Positions 12,871-24,447 of a stretch of 64,000 nt of DNA are shown here, piece by piece. How positions within the stretch are numbered: the stretch's first letter is position 1; every line of letters begins with the position of its first letter. A program made the position numbers and the translations under genes. The notes beneath the pieces were generated by a model. The model was not told the DNA's origin, made no database searches, and saw only the letters and a list, made by a program, of their open reading frames with translations. Source of the stretch: Sambucus nigra. Its lineage: Eukaryota; Streptophyta; Magnoliopsida; Dipsacales; Adoxaceae. The stretch lies in contig OX422218.1 of assembly GCA_949130495.1 (NCBI GenBank), positions 43,098,651-43,162,650 of the forward strand, read 5' to 3'.

Positions 12871-15842
12871 CGTGCATTTACATTCTCATGCGATTAAGTA
12901 TAGTTTATGTGATTTATATACGAGTTCGGTTGGGCTTTGTACACCAAACATTCTTTAGCACGACTAACGAGGGTCGTAAGCAGATTACATGAGGATTTGA
13001 TCTCACCCAACTAACGACTGAGATTCAAAGTTGGTGGATTCGATCTTTATCAACCGATGGATGAGATTAAAAGTTGGTGAATTTGGTCTTTATATCACGT
13101 GGACGACTGAGATGATTTGTATTTAACCATTTAAAGATATCTTCATAGAAGATATCGTATTTAATGTGCCTGACTCTCAAGTCAAATCAGTCCCAAAAAT
13201 CTAACACACTATGTGAGTGGCTCGAGAAGATTGAAAAATGATTCTTTTACCATTACTCACCCTCTCTCTCTCTTCGTAGTTCTTTCTTTGAGATCCTGGA
13301 GTGATCTGCAGTACATGGTGGAAGTCTTTGATAGTGTCTTAGGCATTTTCTAATGAAAGTTCAACCTTGGTTTCTAATAAAAGTTCAATGCAAGTTCCTA
13401 AGAAGTATCAATTTTTCTGTTTACTTTCGATTTCTGCATTTCAAAAATGGTTTATTTTTTAGATCCGACTCCAACCAAAGTGCCAGGTTTTTTAGTTCTG
13501 TGTTTGCTACAATTAATAAGTTTCAAGTTTTTTTAATCTTTGCAAGGGTTTTAGTTATGTGTTTAGTCTGTCTCTCTTTATGTTTACTGCAAACCTTTTT
13601 TTTTAGTTTTTTTATTAGCAAGGTGGTGTTGTAGGAGAAGAAAAGAATCCAAATAATGAGGTTTGAACCCGGAGATGGGTTTCATCCTCATCTGTGCATC
13701 TGTTTTTTCAGCGATGGGTTTCTCCGGTGATTGTGGTGGATGTATTGTGTTTCTCTGATTTTTTAGCGACGGGTTCCATTACCCAAACCTAAACGGTGAT
13801 CAAGTCTTTTTATTTTTGTTTATTTTCTTGACTGAGATCAATGTGAAGGAGAAAAACGACTTCGTTTCGGATCTTGGGGTTTGGGAGATTTGGGATTTGG
13901 ATTTGCATGTTTATTTTTTAAACCTGTTTGATGAAGTAGTAGATTTTCAGTTATGGTTTAATTTTTGAACCCTATCAGGTTGTAATTTTTAGATATTTTT
14001 GTCGTTTCATTTTCTTCAATTATATTTCAAGACCCAAACATAAAAAAAAAAAATCTGATTAGCAACAAACTATTATTTTTTATTCATAAACAAATATGTT
14101 TAGATGATACTAAGGCAAATGGAAGGCTCACCCTGTGTGAATTATTTAACTTTTTTTATCACTAACTTGATATATTTTGTTGTTATGGCTATAGAAATGT
14201 GTGATATATTATAACTTTTTTTTGTCATTAACTTGGTATTATATTTTGCTGTTGTGGAATGCTCACCCTGCCTTCAGATATATTATAACTTTGATACAGA
14301 TTAATCTTTTTTTCCCAATAGTGAACTTGCAACCCATTCCAAAATCACCGATGGAGTAATTGAAAATTGAAAATTTGTACTTACGAAGTTTTTTCTACAT
14401 GATTTTTTTTATTTACCGTTCATATTCCAATTGAATTTGAATCAATAGTCATCTGGAAATTTGTTATTATATCTATGCAATAAATGACATCTTTTAATGT
14501 TTCCAACAAATAAAATTTATGTCTTCAAAATAATTATTTTTTCTTAGAACTCTTTACTAAAATATACTCTCTGAAGCTCCTCTCCCCATTTGAAAAGTTT
14601 AAACATTGGCTTAGTAAGTTTGCTAGCATATTTTTAAAGACATAAATTTAAATTTGAAATTTGCTAGCCTATTTTTTTTTTCATTTTTTAGTATGTTTCG
14701 ACATATTTTTTATGGAAAATTTTCTTACATGTACATATTATTTCGAAGTTACACTTATAAAAGGTTTTAAAAGTTTTTGAGAAAAATTATATTTTCATTT
14801 ATTGCCATTTGGGGATGGGTATTAGAATTGCGTTGAATGTGTTAATTTTAAAAAATGTTTGGACTGATAATATGTACTGACATCTATTAAACTTAAAAAG
14901 TTTACTTTTTTACTTGAGCCATTTCAATTAAAATCTTCCCCAAAAAAATCCTAAGGCTTGAAACGCTGCTGTGATGCTATTAACTGCTACAGCCTATAAG
15001 TGGCTAAAAGTGAAGTCTAAAATGTCATAGCTCCTATCAATCAATTCGGACACATCAAGTAAATATATAACATTATTAACCTTCTATTCCTAACAAAAGT
15101 AAACAAGTATGCTATGGTGGAAAGCTAAGCCTATTGGGTTAAGTCAGGTCACACTAAGTGACGAAACCAACATAGAATCCCAAGATAGAATCCTATTCCG
15201 TCAAATCATAAACATGTGAGGTATACCTGGTAACTAACCAAACTAAGGTAGACAAACTAATATAGCTCATATAATTGTTTATTTTAAAATTTTATTTAAA
15301 CAATATGAGTTCATTAAAAAAAATATAAATATATTTTTAAATAAAAATTATTTGAATTTTATTTAAAAATTATTTTCAACAAAAATAATCTAATTTCACT
15401 TTTAGATAATATTTAGGCAAACAATAAAATAATATGTATCAATAAATACATGAGTTCCTAACGTGTCAAGTGCACATGTGTAATGTGCAGTACTTCGTGT
15501 TATACCTTTACTCGGATTCGGGCTTTCAGTGAGTTGAGGCGTCTGGGTAAGCTGAGTAGCATTTTCAGCGTATAATCGACACGACCCATCGTGACATGGA
15601 ATGTTACAAAACGTGTAGATATAAAATGTTACAAAAGGTGTAATGTCATTAAATAAAATGAAATTTAATCAGTATTTTTAAGTATTTCTTAAAGGGTAAA
15701 ATATTATACTTAGGAGTGTGATCGTGTCATAACAAAAAATAATTGGGAGCAAATTTGTAGTCGTTCCATCGCCACGGGTACACCCTAGTGTGTATATATG
15801 TATATATATATGGTAGTGTGATATTCTATATATATATATATA
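12871..15842. other. Non-coding stretch of unknown origin
   Basis: No gene is recognised. 12900-13200 has short internal repeats of GACTGAGATTCAAAGTTGGTG type. 13255-13900 looks like a plant 5'UTR and intron (CTCTCTCTCTCTTCG followed by T-rich sequence). 14000-15500 is very AT-rich. Near 15787 the sequence CACGGGTACACCCTAGT resembles a plus-strand Helitron ending but has no hairpin before it. A (TA)-rich tract leads to 15842. Confidence 0.4.
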
Positions 15843-16300
15843 CTAGAGAAATGCCCGTGCCTGAAGGCACGATGAAAATTTTCAAAGTAAACGATTGCAA
15901 AACGAAAAAAAATTCATTCCCCAAAGTATTCAATCGTGTATAATTTGAGTCAGCTTTTTTACCACACAAACGTGTAAACAATTTAGAAAATTTGAGAAAA
16001 GTTTGCTTCGTTTATACAACTCCACCTTGTTTAAGAAATAAAAAAAAATATTCAAATAAAAATAATACTCATAGCAGATTGTCATCCTCCTACAATAGGC
16101 ACCACCCAAAAGTGAAAATTTTCCCAAGTATTTATTCAACGATAATTTAAGTCAAAAAGTCTTTTTAAACCCAACTACGTGTAAATAACTGAGATAATTT
16201 GGACAGGGTTCCTTTGTTTGTACATCTTTTCACCTGTTTAAGAAATAAAAATACTACAACAACACTTCATTAAACCATTGCAAAACCTCAAAAGCCAAAA
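15843..16300 (-). mobile_element. Helitron 3' terminus
   Basis: On the minus strand the sequence ends with a hairpin (CGTGCC, 4-nt loop, GGCACG; 15856-15871), about 9 nt, then CTAG, with host T next at 15842: the classic Helitron 3' end inside a TA-rich target. The first 100 bp inward match the terminus at 59386. A second, diverged copy of the inward 200 bp follows at about 16106-16260. No RepHel helicase sequence is visible nearby, so this is a terminus only. Confidence 0.7.
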
Positions 16301-17745
16301 TTTAATAGCTATAATTGCACATCATAAGTTCAAAACAATCATATGGTTCCATTTACGTTGTATACATACGTTAGGCAGACACGTCTTACCACCAATGGAA
16401 CTCCTCTAATTTTATTCTTTGTACACCATCTTTTATTCTTGATACACCATCCTATATAATAAAACTAAAAAAGTAGAACTATTCGAATGGATCTCCTCTA
16501 ATGCTTCGCCCCGAAGTGATAGCTTCTAGCTAGTTCAGTGGATAAGATAGTTGTGCTCCAGCTCACTCAAAAATGGGACGGCAGTGGTCTGCTGACAAAA
16601 CATTGGAATCCTGAAGCACCACCACGAACGCTATCGCACGTCCGCCTGTAGTGCGGTAAGGCAACACCCTGTTCTGCCAGCATCCAACTCCAGGGTGTTC
16701 TCTTAGCTATCCTCATCAAGTCACTTGTTTACTGCACTGACCATAATGTATACTGAAATATGTTATCCTCTTCAAGATATTTACTGCATTGACCATAATC
16801 TTACATAATGTACACTGAAATATGTTAGCAAAGCTGATATCAAATAGAGTAAAAAAGTTGTTTGATGTATTGAGAAACCAAAGTTGCAATAAAATCATGT
16901 AGTGGTCAAATGAAGACACAAATAATTTATGAAATCAATTAAGAAAAAGCATAGTCAAATAGTCAAAGTTTTCCCAATTTTTGCCTTCTAGTCATTTAGA
17001 ATTTTTTCCTTCTAGTCATGGAGAGAGTAATCTAGAAATTGGGGTTTAAAAGTTATGATTCTCAACCTTAAAGCAGTTATTAAACCTAGTAAACCAATCC
17101 ATTAAGCCCTATAAACCCTCTGAAATGCCCCCAAAGGCTAAAACCAGTTACTTCAATCAACAAAACCTCACCCACACAATCCTTAAACAGTCTTTATCTT
17201 TTTCCATCCATACTCAAAATGAGATACATATCCAAATCATATATGAAGCAGGTAATTATCAGGAAAGATATGGAGCAATAAGGGGAAAGAAATTTAGCAC
17301 CGTATCAGCTTGCCCTTAGCTTATTCGTTCCACATCAACATGGCAAACATTTGATAAGTCATGTACTTGAGCATCCGACAGTAGTAAAATCTGAAATCCA
17401 CATCATGCCTCTCATGTCAAAGCATAATTTTAAAAAAAAACATAAAGAAGTCATAATAATGTATTTGTATTTAAAGACAAAATTCGTTGGGCCCGCGTTC
17501 ATCAATGTTATCGATACTATCACGCACTTATTTAATCTGAGAATGGATGTGGAAGGAAGGTTGAAGTTGGATAATACGTGATTTGTTTTATGACGACATC
17601 ATGGGCCTAGTCTGCTACTCATCCATATGATAGCACTGTCATTATAGCCCATAAAACAAAGGAAGCCCTCATCTAATAACACCTGTCATTTTAGCACTGT
17701 CAACGGTTAAGAAAATATGATGTATCAAAATAAACTGTTAAGATA
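16301..17745. other. Non-coding stretch, possible Helitron interior
   Basis: No gene recognised. At 16450 the sequence TCCTATATAATAAAAC follows an A and resembles a plus-strand Helitron 5' end. 16490-16720 is less AT-rich than its surroundings, with a weak tRNA-like A box and no proper B box. 16720-17745 is AT-rich with short open frames that have no family signature. The stretch ends at the left target site of the family B element. Confidence 0.4.
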
Positions 17746-18196
17746 CAGAGTGTAACAAACCGCCTAATGGGATACCGGGCGATCACTCCTATATCAAATT
17801 ATAACAGGAGTTACATATGGATCATTCTTAGCATCACTGTCGAAAATCCATTTAGTTACTAATATCCTATTAGGCGAGCATAAAAAACTTTTACTTAACT
17901 ACTCTTTTTAACGATTAAAATAAAACATCCACAATTTAATGCGTAAATGAAATAAAAAGGAAAATGAAATGAACTAAAATAACCGAACACTCGGTTCAAA
18001 TTATACAACCTTATCGAATATCGTGTGAAGAATAAATAAAAATAGTTGAACCATTGGCCCGAATGTTTGTACAATACCTCCTATCTAGAGTACAAGAAAA
18101 GAAGCGTCTACCGAGAACCCGCAAGCATCCACAGCTGCTGCAGTAGACGTCCGACTCGAAAGAATTTCCATCCAGGCATCCCTGTGTCTGGACCCC

Positions 18197-18201
<5 letters not shown>

Positions 18202-18269
<68 letters not shown>
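18202..18269. repeat. (TA)n microsatellite in LTR
   Basis: About 68 bp of TA. The same site in the partner LTR (37218-37233) has only about 16 bp. Confidence 0.95.
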
Positions 18270-18271
<2 letters not shown>

Positions 18272-18678
18272 ACAAGAGAGGAAAAGTAGATATGCGGGTC
18301 AGAGCCCGAATTTTGAAAATATTTTGCATGTGCATAAATGCTTTATTTTTAGAAAAATAGTTTTATCTCATATTTAAATTGGTATCGCATTCCCATGAGA
18401 TACCCCTCACCAAACCTCTAGTAGTGCACACCTAACGCATCCTAACAACATACCTTAGTCGAGCTATCCCCGCCTAACTAGTCTAATTTACCCACGTACT
18501 ATCTACCCTAGATAGTCCAAGTGCTAAGGGCCAAACTTCCCTCCATTTTCAACACTGCACTAAGTTCGTGCGTGGGGTGTCTCGCAAAGCGAAATCCAAA
18601 CAAGGAACCCCCCCGATAAGTACTACTTGGCAGGGTTAATGGTAGAGATCCATTGGGCCCGTAGCACGCACAAATGTA

Positions 18679-18682
<4 letters not shown>

Positions 18683-18750
<68 letters not shown>
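18683..18750. repeat. (TA)n microsatellite in LTR
   Basis: About 68 bp of TA. The partner LTR has an interrupted tract of about 40 bp at 37646-37686. Confidence 0.95.
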
Positions 18751-18754
<4 letters not shown>

Positions 18755-19930
18755 TACAATTACATCCGGATAATATCTCCCGGATTGAGGTTTACTTATC
18801 ATCATCTTAATAATACTCATCCGGATCTACCTCCCGGACTGAGGTGTATTCTATACACAATGTATTTATCATTTTTCTTTCAAAACTTTCCATTTCCCTT
18901 TTTATATTCAGGAAATGTATTTAAAAGACATTTTTATTATCATAAAAATGCTTTTACCATATCATATGCTTCCACATACCTTATTCCATCCGGGAGTGTT
19001 ACCGAAGCTAAACATATAACCCATTTCCCTTCCTATATCCAGGAAATGTAATTAAATCCAATCCATTATCATGAATTGCTTTAATATAACGCGTTCTAAG
19101 ACCGCCTGTCCGGGTTTCCCCACTGTGCATGCCCCTAAATGGCTATCATCTTTCCGGGCCTATCATCAAGACAACCTGTGATCCTATATCGCAAGATGTC
19201 GGGAAGCGGCCATGTGCCTGCGGGATAGTCAAGACCACACCCAGAATCTCCTAACCAGCGCAGAAAAATATATATCAACAAACGCTCACATGGCCTATAG
19301 GACTATATCCACCCTGCATTCATTAGCCAGGGGGCTTCACCATACGTACGCAACTTCCCTTATTATAGCGATTTAGAGAGGTATGTAATCCATATTATAT
19401 TAATTATGAAAAACATTTCTCCTTCCATTTTGAAAATATTCATTTTTATACTTTCAAAATCATTTCCATCGTAACATATATATATATATATATACCTAAA
19501 TCACACAGTATATACATATCCTATATATTCCTCCTAGAATATATATATAATAACGGCCATAGTGGCCTATATTATCTAGCGATAACCAATAATTCCAAAG
19601 ATTCCCTCCAGGAATCATAATCATGCATTGATATAAGCATGATACTAAACCCAAAGTATTTCTCACTTTAATAATCACTATATATCTCAATCCTATCTAA
19701 GGATTTATTGGATATCTACAATTATACCATTTCTCATTTAGCGAATATATAACTATACTCCCCAAATTTATTCTAATCCACTCATAGGATTCACTCAACA
19801 AAGATCAATATGATTATGTCATCTCTTTAGATCATAATCCTCTTTAATACTCAAATTTTAGAAAGCCCGCTTTAAACTCAAAGAGGACAAGTAATAACAA
19901 TATCCAAAATATTGGGCTGAAAACAGAGTA

Positions 19931-20050
19931 CCGGTCGACCGGTCCTGGACCCGCGGTCGACCGCGGGTTGCAATTAAGCCTACGAAACAAAGTAGTAGGC
20001 CATTTCCTCCTGACGCGGTCGACCGGCCATAGGGGCGCGGTCGACCGGTC
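19931..20050. repeat. Palindrome block, GGTCGACC type
   Basis: Four GGTCGACC-type palindromes in two pairs (19931-19972 and 20015-20050), collinear with the blocks at 5721 and 39053. Confidence 0.92.
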
Positions 20051-21323
20051 ACACCAGGTCCTCAAAACTTTAATTCCTCAAATCCTTAATCCAACAACGC
20101 AAATTCATTTTCGGGGTTTCTAAACTACCCTAAAAATCATCCAAAACATCTACACGACTAATCCTAGCTTGTATTTTTCCAATTTCCGATTTGATTTCCG
20201 AGTTGATGATTTCAACCCGTAGCTGCCATCTTGTAAAAATCATATCAAAAAGAGGAAAAATCAGAAAAATACGCGGTCAGTGACCACACGACCGTATCGA
20301 AAAGATCTACAAGTTTTGTGTTTTTGCTGAGAGCTAGATCATTTCTCTTCCTGGACGAAAATGACCCCAAAGGCTACGGGTTCACTATTCATTGTCTTTC
20401 CCAAACTCCATTTTTTTCCCATTTTTGTTGTTTCTAACCTCATCCAACAACTCAACAAACATCTAATCTATGTTCTACAACTAACACATCAATTATTTTG
20501 GGGTATTAAACCATTTCCCTTAGTTTTAAACCCTAAAACCCTAAAAACCCCAACTTATCATTTAAACTCATTTCAATCCATTTCTTCACTTCATTTACAT
20601 GGTTTTATCACTAAAAATCATTAAGAGTTTACATTACATCAATATGTAAACTCATGTCTATGTTTTTCCAATTTTATTTTAGGGTTCTACCAACTATGAT
20701 ATGAAATAAATGCATAATGGAAATAAATCAAGTAAACACTTGCCTGGAGGATGAAATCCGATGACCACGAGCCGAATCCCGCGGAGTTTGGCCGGATTTT
20801 CCATTTCTCCTCCTCTTTCTTCTTGCTCTCTCTCTTCTCCCTCTTTATTTCCTTCTCTTCTCTTTTCTTTCCCTTTCTCTCTCTATAAATAAGAAGAAAA
20901 GGGGTTATACCCCTAAAAACACAAAAACGACTCATTTACCCAATTACGAGTTACTTTTACCTCTAAAATTACGCGAAACTCAATTTCGACAATCATACAC
21001 TCTTTTCCGACTATCTCGGCCATTCCGAGAATCATGGCGCAGTCGAAATTTCCATCCGAGGTACTTGACCGCAAATCACTATTCCAACACAAAATAAATA
21101 AATCTGGTTTTCCAATTAAAAATCTTACCTCATGTCGCTTTACTCAACGGTGACATATAATAAAAATATTTCGACCTATATAGTCCCAAAAATCATCACA
21201 ACATCCTTCGAAAATCATTTAATCCTCGAAAACCCCAGAAATTACTATTTAGGAAAACTCCCCAAATTCCAATTTATACTTAATTATGGAATTTTATCGC
21301 CCCCAAAAGGGAAGGTTGTTACA

Positions 21324-23003
21324 TACTCCCCCCCTTACAACGGAATTTCGTCCTCGAAATTCAGATACGACCTACACCACCAATCCTAGGATCACTCCCA
21401 ATCCTAATACCTCAAGGGGAACGATACTAACCCAATGGTTCTCAAACATACACCATACAACTACCACGATCGTAAGGTGACTCTAATATCATCACATTGT
21501 ACCCATTATTACTAGTGCCTAATGGCATAAACTTCAAATTTATATACTACGCCCATTCTATTTCAGGCGGTATATAAACTAACTTACTAAGGTGCCCATA
21601 CACCTTTCTAAACTGTGGACATCTGCACAACTATAATGAATATCAAACACGTAACACTCTCTCCCAATAAGGGTCTCCTTGCCTCGGTGTAAAACTCATC
21701 TATGGGTCCTCCCAACCTGCGAAATTCAATTCTTCTAACCTCGGCGCCACTAACTCTACTAAACTTATATCTTAAATAATACTACGGTCTATGCGATATC
21801 CTACCTACGCGAAATGAATATAATCCTAAGTATATCCCTAGTGCCCAAGGCCTTTCTCAACTCCCGACAATTGCTCGGTTTCGTGCGTGGGACGTCTCGC
21901 CGAAGCGAAATCCAAACAAGGAACCCTCCTGTTACACTACTCCCTCGCGTAGTCGGTCATCGAGATATAGTGACCTAAGGCACACCAGCGGGACGTCCTA
22001 AATCTTGCTAAATTAACCTACAAATGCATTCCTACTATCTTATCCTTCCGCCCATACAGAAGGAAACCTAACTAATCAAACTGCCTACTCTCTGTTGGAA
22101 CACCACTTACATCACACCGATCACAGATTTTCTCTAAATTTGCTTTCTTATAAAGGCCTGGCTATCATTCTCAAATCAATTTCTCTAAGTCCTACTCCAC
22201 CCAACTACTTGTGGCGAGAGGACCACTTTAGTGCTTTTCCATAGCACAATATTTCCATAAGCGTACCATCATCATATGGCTCATAGTCTATAGTGGTTCA
22301 TCTACACAATAAGACTAACCCACATCCTTGCATCCCATAACAGCTCTCCATGCCCGGCGCCGTTAAGAGTCATGTGTGGAGTGTCTCTCAAAGCGAAATC
22401 CAAACAAGGAACCCCTCCATACATTAACACTTGACTTCATTGGTCACGGAGTCCCGTTATTTCAGATATGCAATCGGGATAATCCTATCCCTTCTCATCG
22501 AAAGGTGGTCTGAACTCCTCTCTCTAACTAAGAGTCACACCACCCAGCCCTCGCACTATTTCTAAGTCCTTGCGCAGACCAGTACTGAGCTAAATCTTAC
22601 AGCTCAACAATGATCCTGTGGGCCTTACATTTTATCTATAAGGTTGCCACATATACCAACCAAAATAAGGAAACCTCTACTCACCGAGGTTCCATCAATC
22701 CATAATAACAAAGGTGTACTCAACCTGTATCCAGGTGAGACACCGCAACCACAATCTGTTCCCTCTAGGAACTATGGACACGATAGTCTTGCCATCATTA
22801 GCCTATTATCACTTCGATCAACCATATACATTATACGTATATATACAAAATATAATCACCCTCCTCTATGGCGAGTGAAAGAAAATAAAATTCCTCTATC
22901 ACGGAAAACAAACAAGCCTACATTATTATGTTATCGAGACCGAAACCAATCTCAAATTACACACACGAGTCTAAGGCTATCGAACACCACAACTTCATCT
23001 AGC
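21324..23003 (-). mobile_element. Interior of family B element, 3' portion with polypurine tract
   Basis: It starts (plus strand) with the polypurine-tract complement at 21324-21336, then the stem GAATTTCG...CGAAATTC at 21342-21363, the pre-tract hairpin seen in all families here. Where a chromodomain would be expected, no matching frame is seen. Instead there are two copies of the conserved box (21880-21945, 22369-22425) otherwise found in the LTRs. The scattered open frames carry no domain. The right limit is where plus-strand B-type LTR sequence begins. Confidence 0.7.
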
Positions 23004-24376
23004 CACACTCGAAATAGTAATTTTGGGATTTTTGAGGATTTAATAACTTTCGAAGGGTGTTATAAATTATTTTCGGACTATATTGGTCGAAGTAATTTAA
23101 TTATATGTCGCCGTGGAGTATAGCGACAAAAGAGGTAAGATTTTGAGTAGAATATCGCATTTAATTATTTTGGGTTAGAATAGTGATTTGCGGCAAAGTA
23201 CCTCGGATGGAAATTTTTACTGCGCCATGAGTCTCGGAATGTCCGAGATAGTCGGAAAAGAGTGTTCGATTGTCAAAATGGAGTTTCGGGTAATTTTGGA
23301 GTTAAATAGGCTCGTAATTGGGTAAACGAGTCATTTTTTGGTTTTAAAGGGGTTATACCCTTTTCTCCTTATAAAAGGAGGGAGAGGGGGAGAAAAGAGA
23401 AGAGAAAAGAGAAAGAAGAAAGGGAAGAGAGAGAGGAGGAAGAAAATAGGAAAAAGGGGGAGATTCTGGCCAGCCTCCGCGGGATTCGGCTCGAGGTCGT
23501 CGGATTTTATCCACGAGGCAAGTGTTTACTTGATTTATTTGTTTTTAAGAATAAATATCTCATATGATTGTTGGTATAACAAACCCTAATGATTTTGGGT
23601 TGGGTATTCGTGGATAAAATGGGTTTTTGGGAGTTAAAACGAATAAACCCCTAAAAATGATAAATTGGAGAAACTTAGGTTTTAATTGAAATTAATTGGT
23701 GATTCCGGGTTCTAGGATGTTTAGAACCCGTATTATAGGTGTATTTGTAGTTGGTTGAAGTTGTAGGCCGTTTGGTGAAGATATGGAAGCTCGGGGGAAG
23801 CTTCCATGGCCGAAACAGCTTCTCGGAGAAGAAGCTGCCCGACTTGATCAATCGATCGATCATAGCGGATCGATCGATCGATCGACCCCTGCTGGAAGTT
23901 GACAATTTCTCTAGGATGATTTGGATGGGATAGATTCCATTTCATCTTGCTTTGAGGTTAATTAGGTGATAACCTAGAGGAACTTTTAGGATTTTAGGGT
24001 CCATAAATTAAGGCAATATAGGAGGGTAAAGTAAGGGTTTTTAGTATATAACCCTTAATCTTTATTGTCGAGGAAAATAGAATAATTGTAGAAATTGATG
24101 GATTAGGGTTCCTAAATTATATTGGGGACTTCTAAATGATTAATTGGACTAGGTATAGTCTTTGGGGTTCAAGGAAATGAAATCCTTAACTCGTTGAATT
24201 TAAGGTTGTTCGGGTGAGATAAATCCCGAGGATATTTCTCGTAGGCATAGAGGCCTATATTATTATGCTTATAGAAAGCATAATTATATCGATTATCGTT
24301 AAGTGTATCCTAGGAGATAATTAGGATAAACTGGGAATATAGGTATGTGTGATTTCACTTAGAGTGAAGGGTATCA
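23004..24376 (+). mobile_element. Plus-strand B-type LTR, first part
   Basis: Opposite in orientation to the element that contains it. It lacks about the first 75 bp of the LTR and then follows the B LTR closely. It has the inverted repeat AAGGGGTTATACCCTT (23347-23362), a good TATA box TTATAAAAGG (23369-23378), a purine-rich leader, donor-like AGGCAAGT (23516-23523) and a palindrome block of CGATCGATCG type (23845-23886) rather than the usual GGTCGACC. It is interrupted at 24376 by the A2 element and resumes at 33797. Confidence 0.88.
23845..23886. repeat. Palindrome block, CGATCGATCG type
   Basis: Two overlapping runs of GATC/CGAT palindromes separated by CATAGCG. The type matches the A2 element rather than the B-family backbone around it. 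Confidence 0.9.
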
Positions 24377-24447
24377 TGTAACACCCTGCCTAATTTAATA
24401 CCGGGTGTCCAGTCCCATACCAAATTAAAACAGAATATACAGTTACC
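24377..24447 (-). repeat. 71-bp tandem duplication of the LTR terminus
   Basis: Two TGTAACACC starts (24377 and 24448) head near-identical sequence up to the ACAGTT stretch. The tatca target duplication lies outside the extra copy, so the duplication is inside the element boundary. Confidence 0.9.

Larger units (their letters stand above)
17751..21323 (-). mobile_element. 3' LTR of family B element
   Basis: 3573 bp, TGTAACAAACCG to GGTTGTTACA, followed at once by TACTCCCCCCCTT, the reverse complement of a polypurine tract. Landmarks in plus coordinates: end motif 17829-17846, 22-nt hairpin region near 18175-18196 with one stem pair broken, GCTCTGA hairpin 18295-18308, conserved box 18565-18618, palindrome block 19931-20050, donor-like AGGCAAGT 20738-20745 (reverse complement), and inverted repeat beside the TATA-like site at 20900-20914. 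Confidence 0.93.

Noticed and set aside
15787..15796. CACGGGTACACCCTAGT as a plus-strand Helitron end
   Set aside because: The required hairpin before it is missing, so it is kept only as a remark on that stretch.
16515..16610. Possible tRNA gene or SINE head (TAGCTAGTTCAGTGGAT with a later GGAATCC)
   Set aside because: The A box is approximate, the B box lacks the GTTCGA core, spacing is long, no cloverleaf can be drawn, and no A/T tail or duplication is evident.
18046..18360. Open frames on both strands with long Tyr-Ile runs
   Set aside because: They are translations of the (TA)n tract in the LTR. The same applies at 18623-19051 and 38426-38659.
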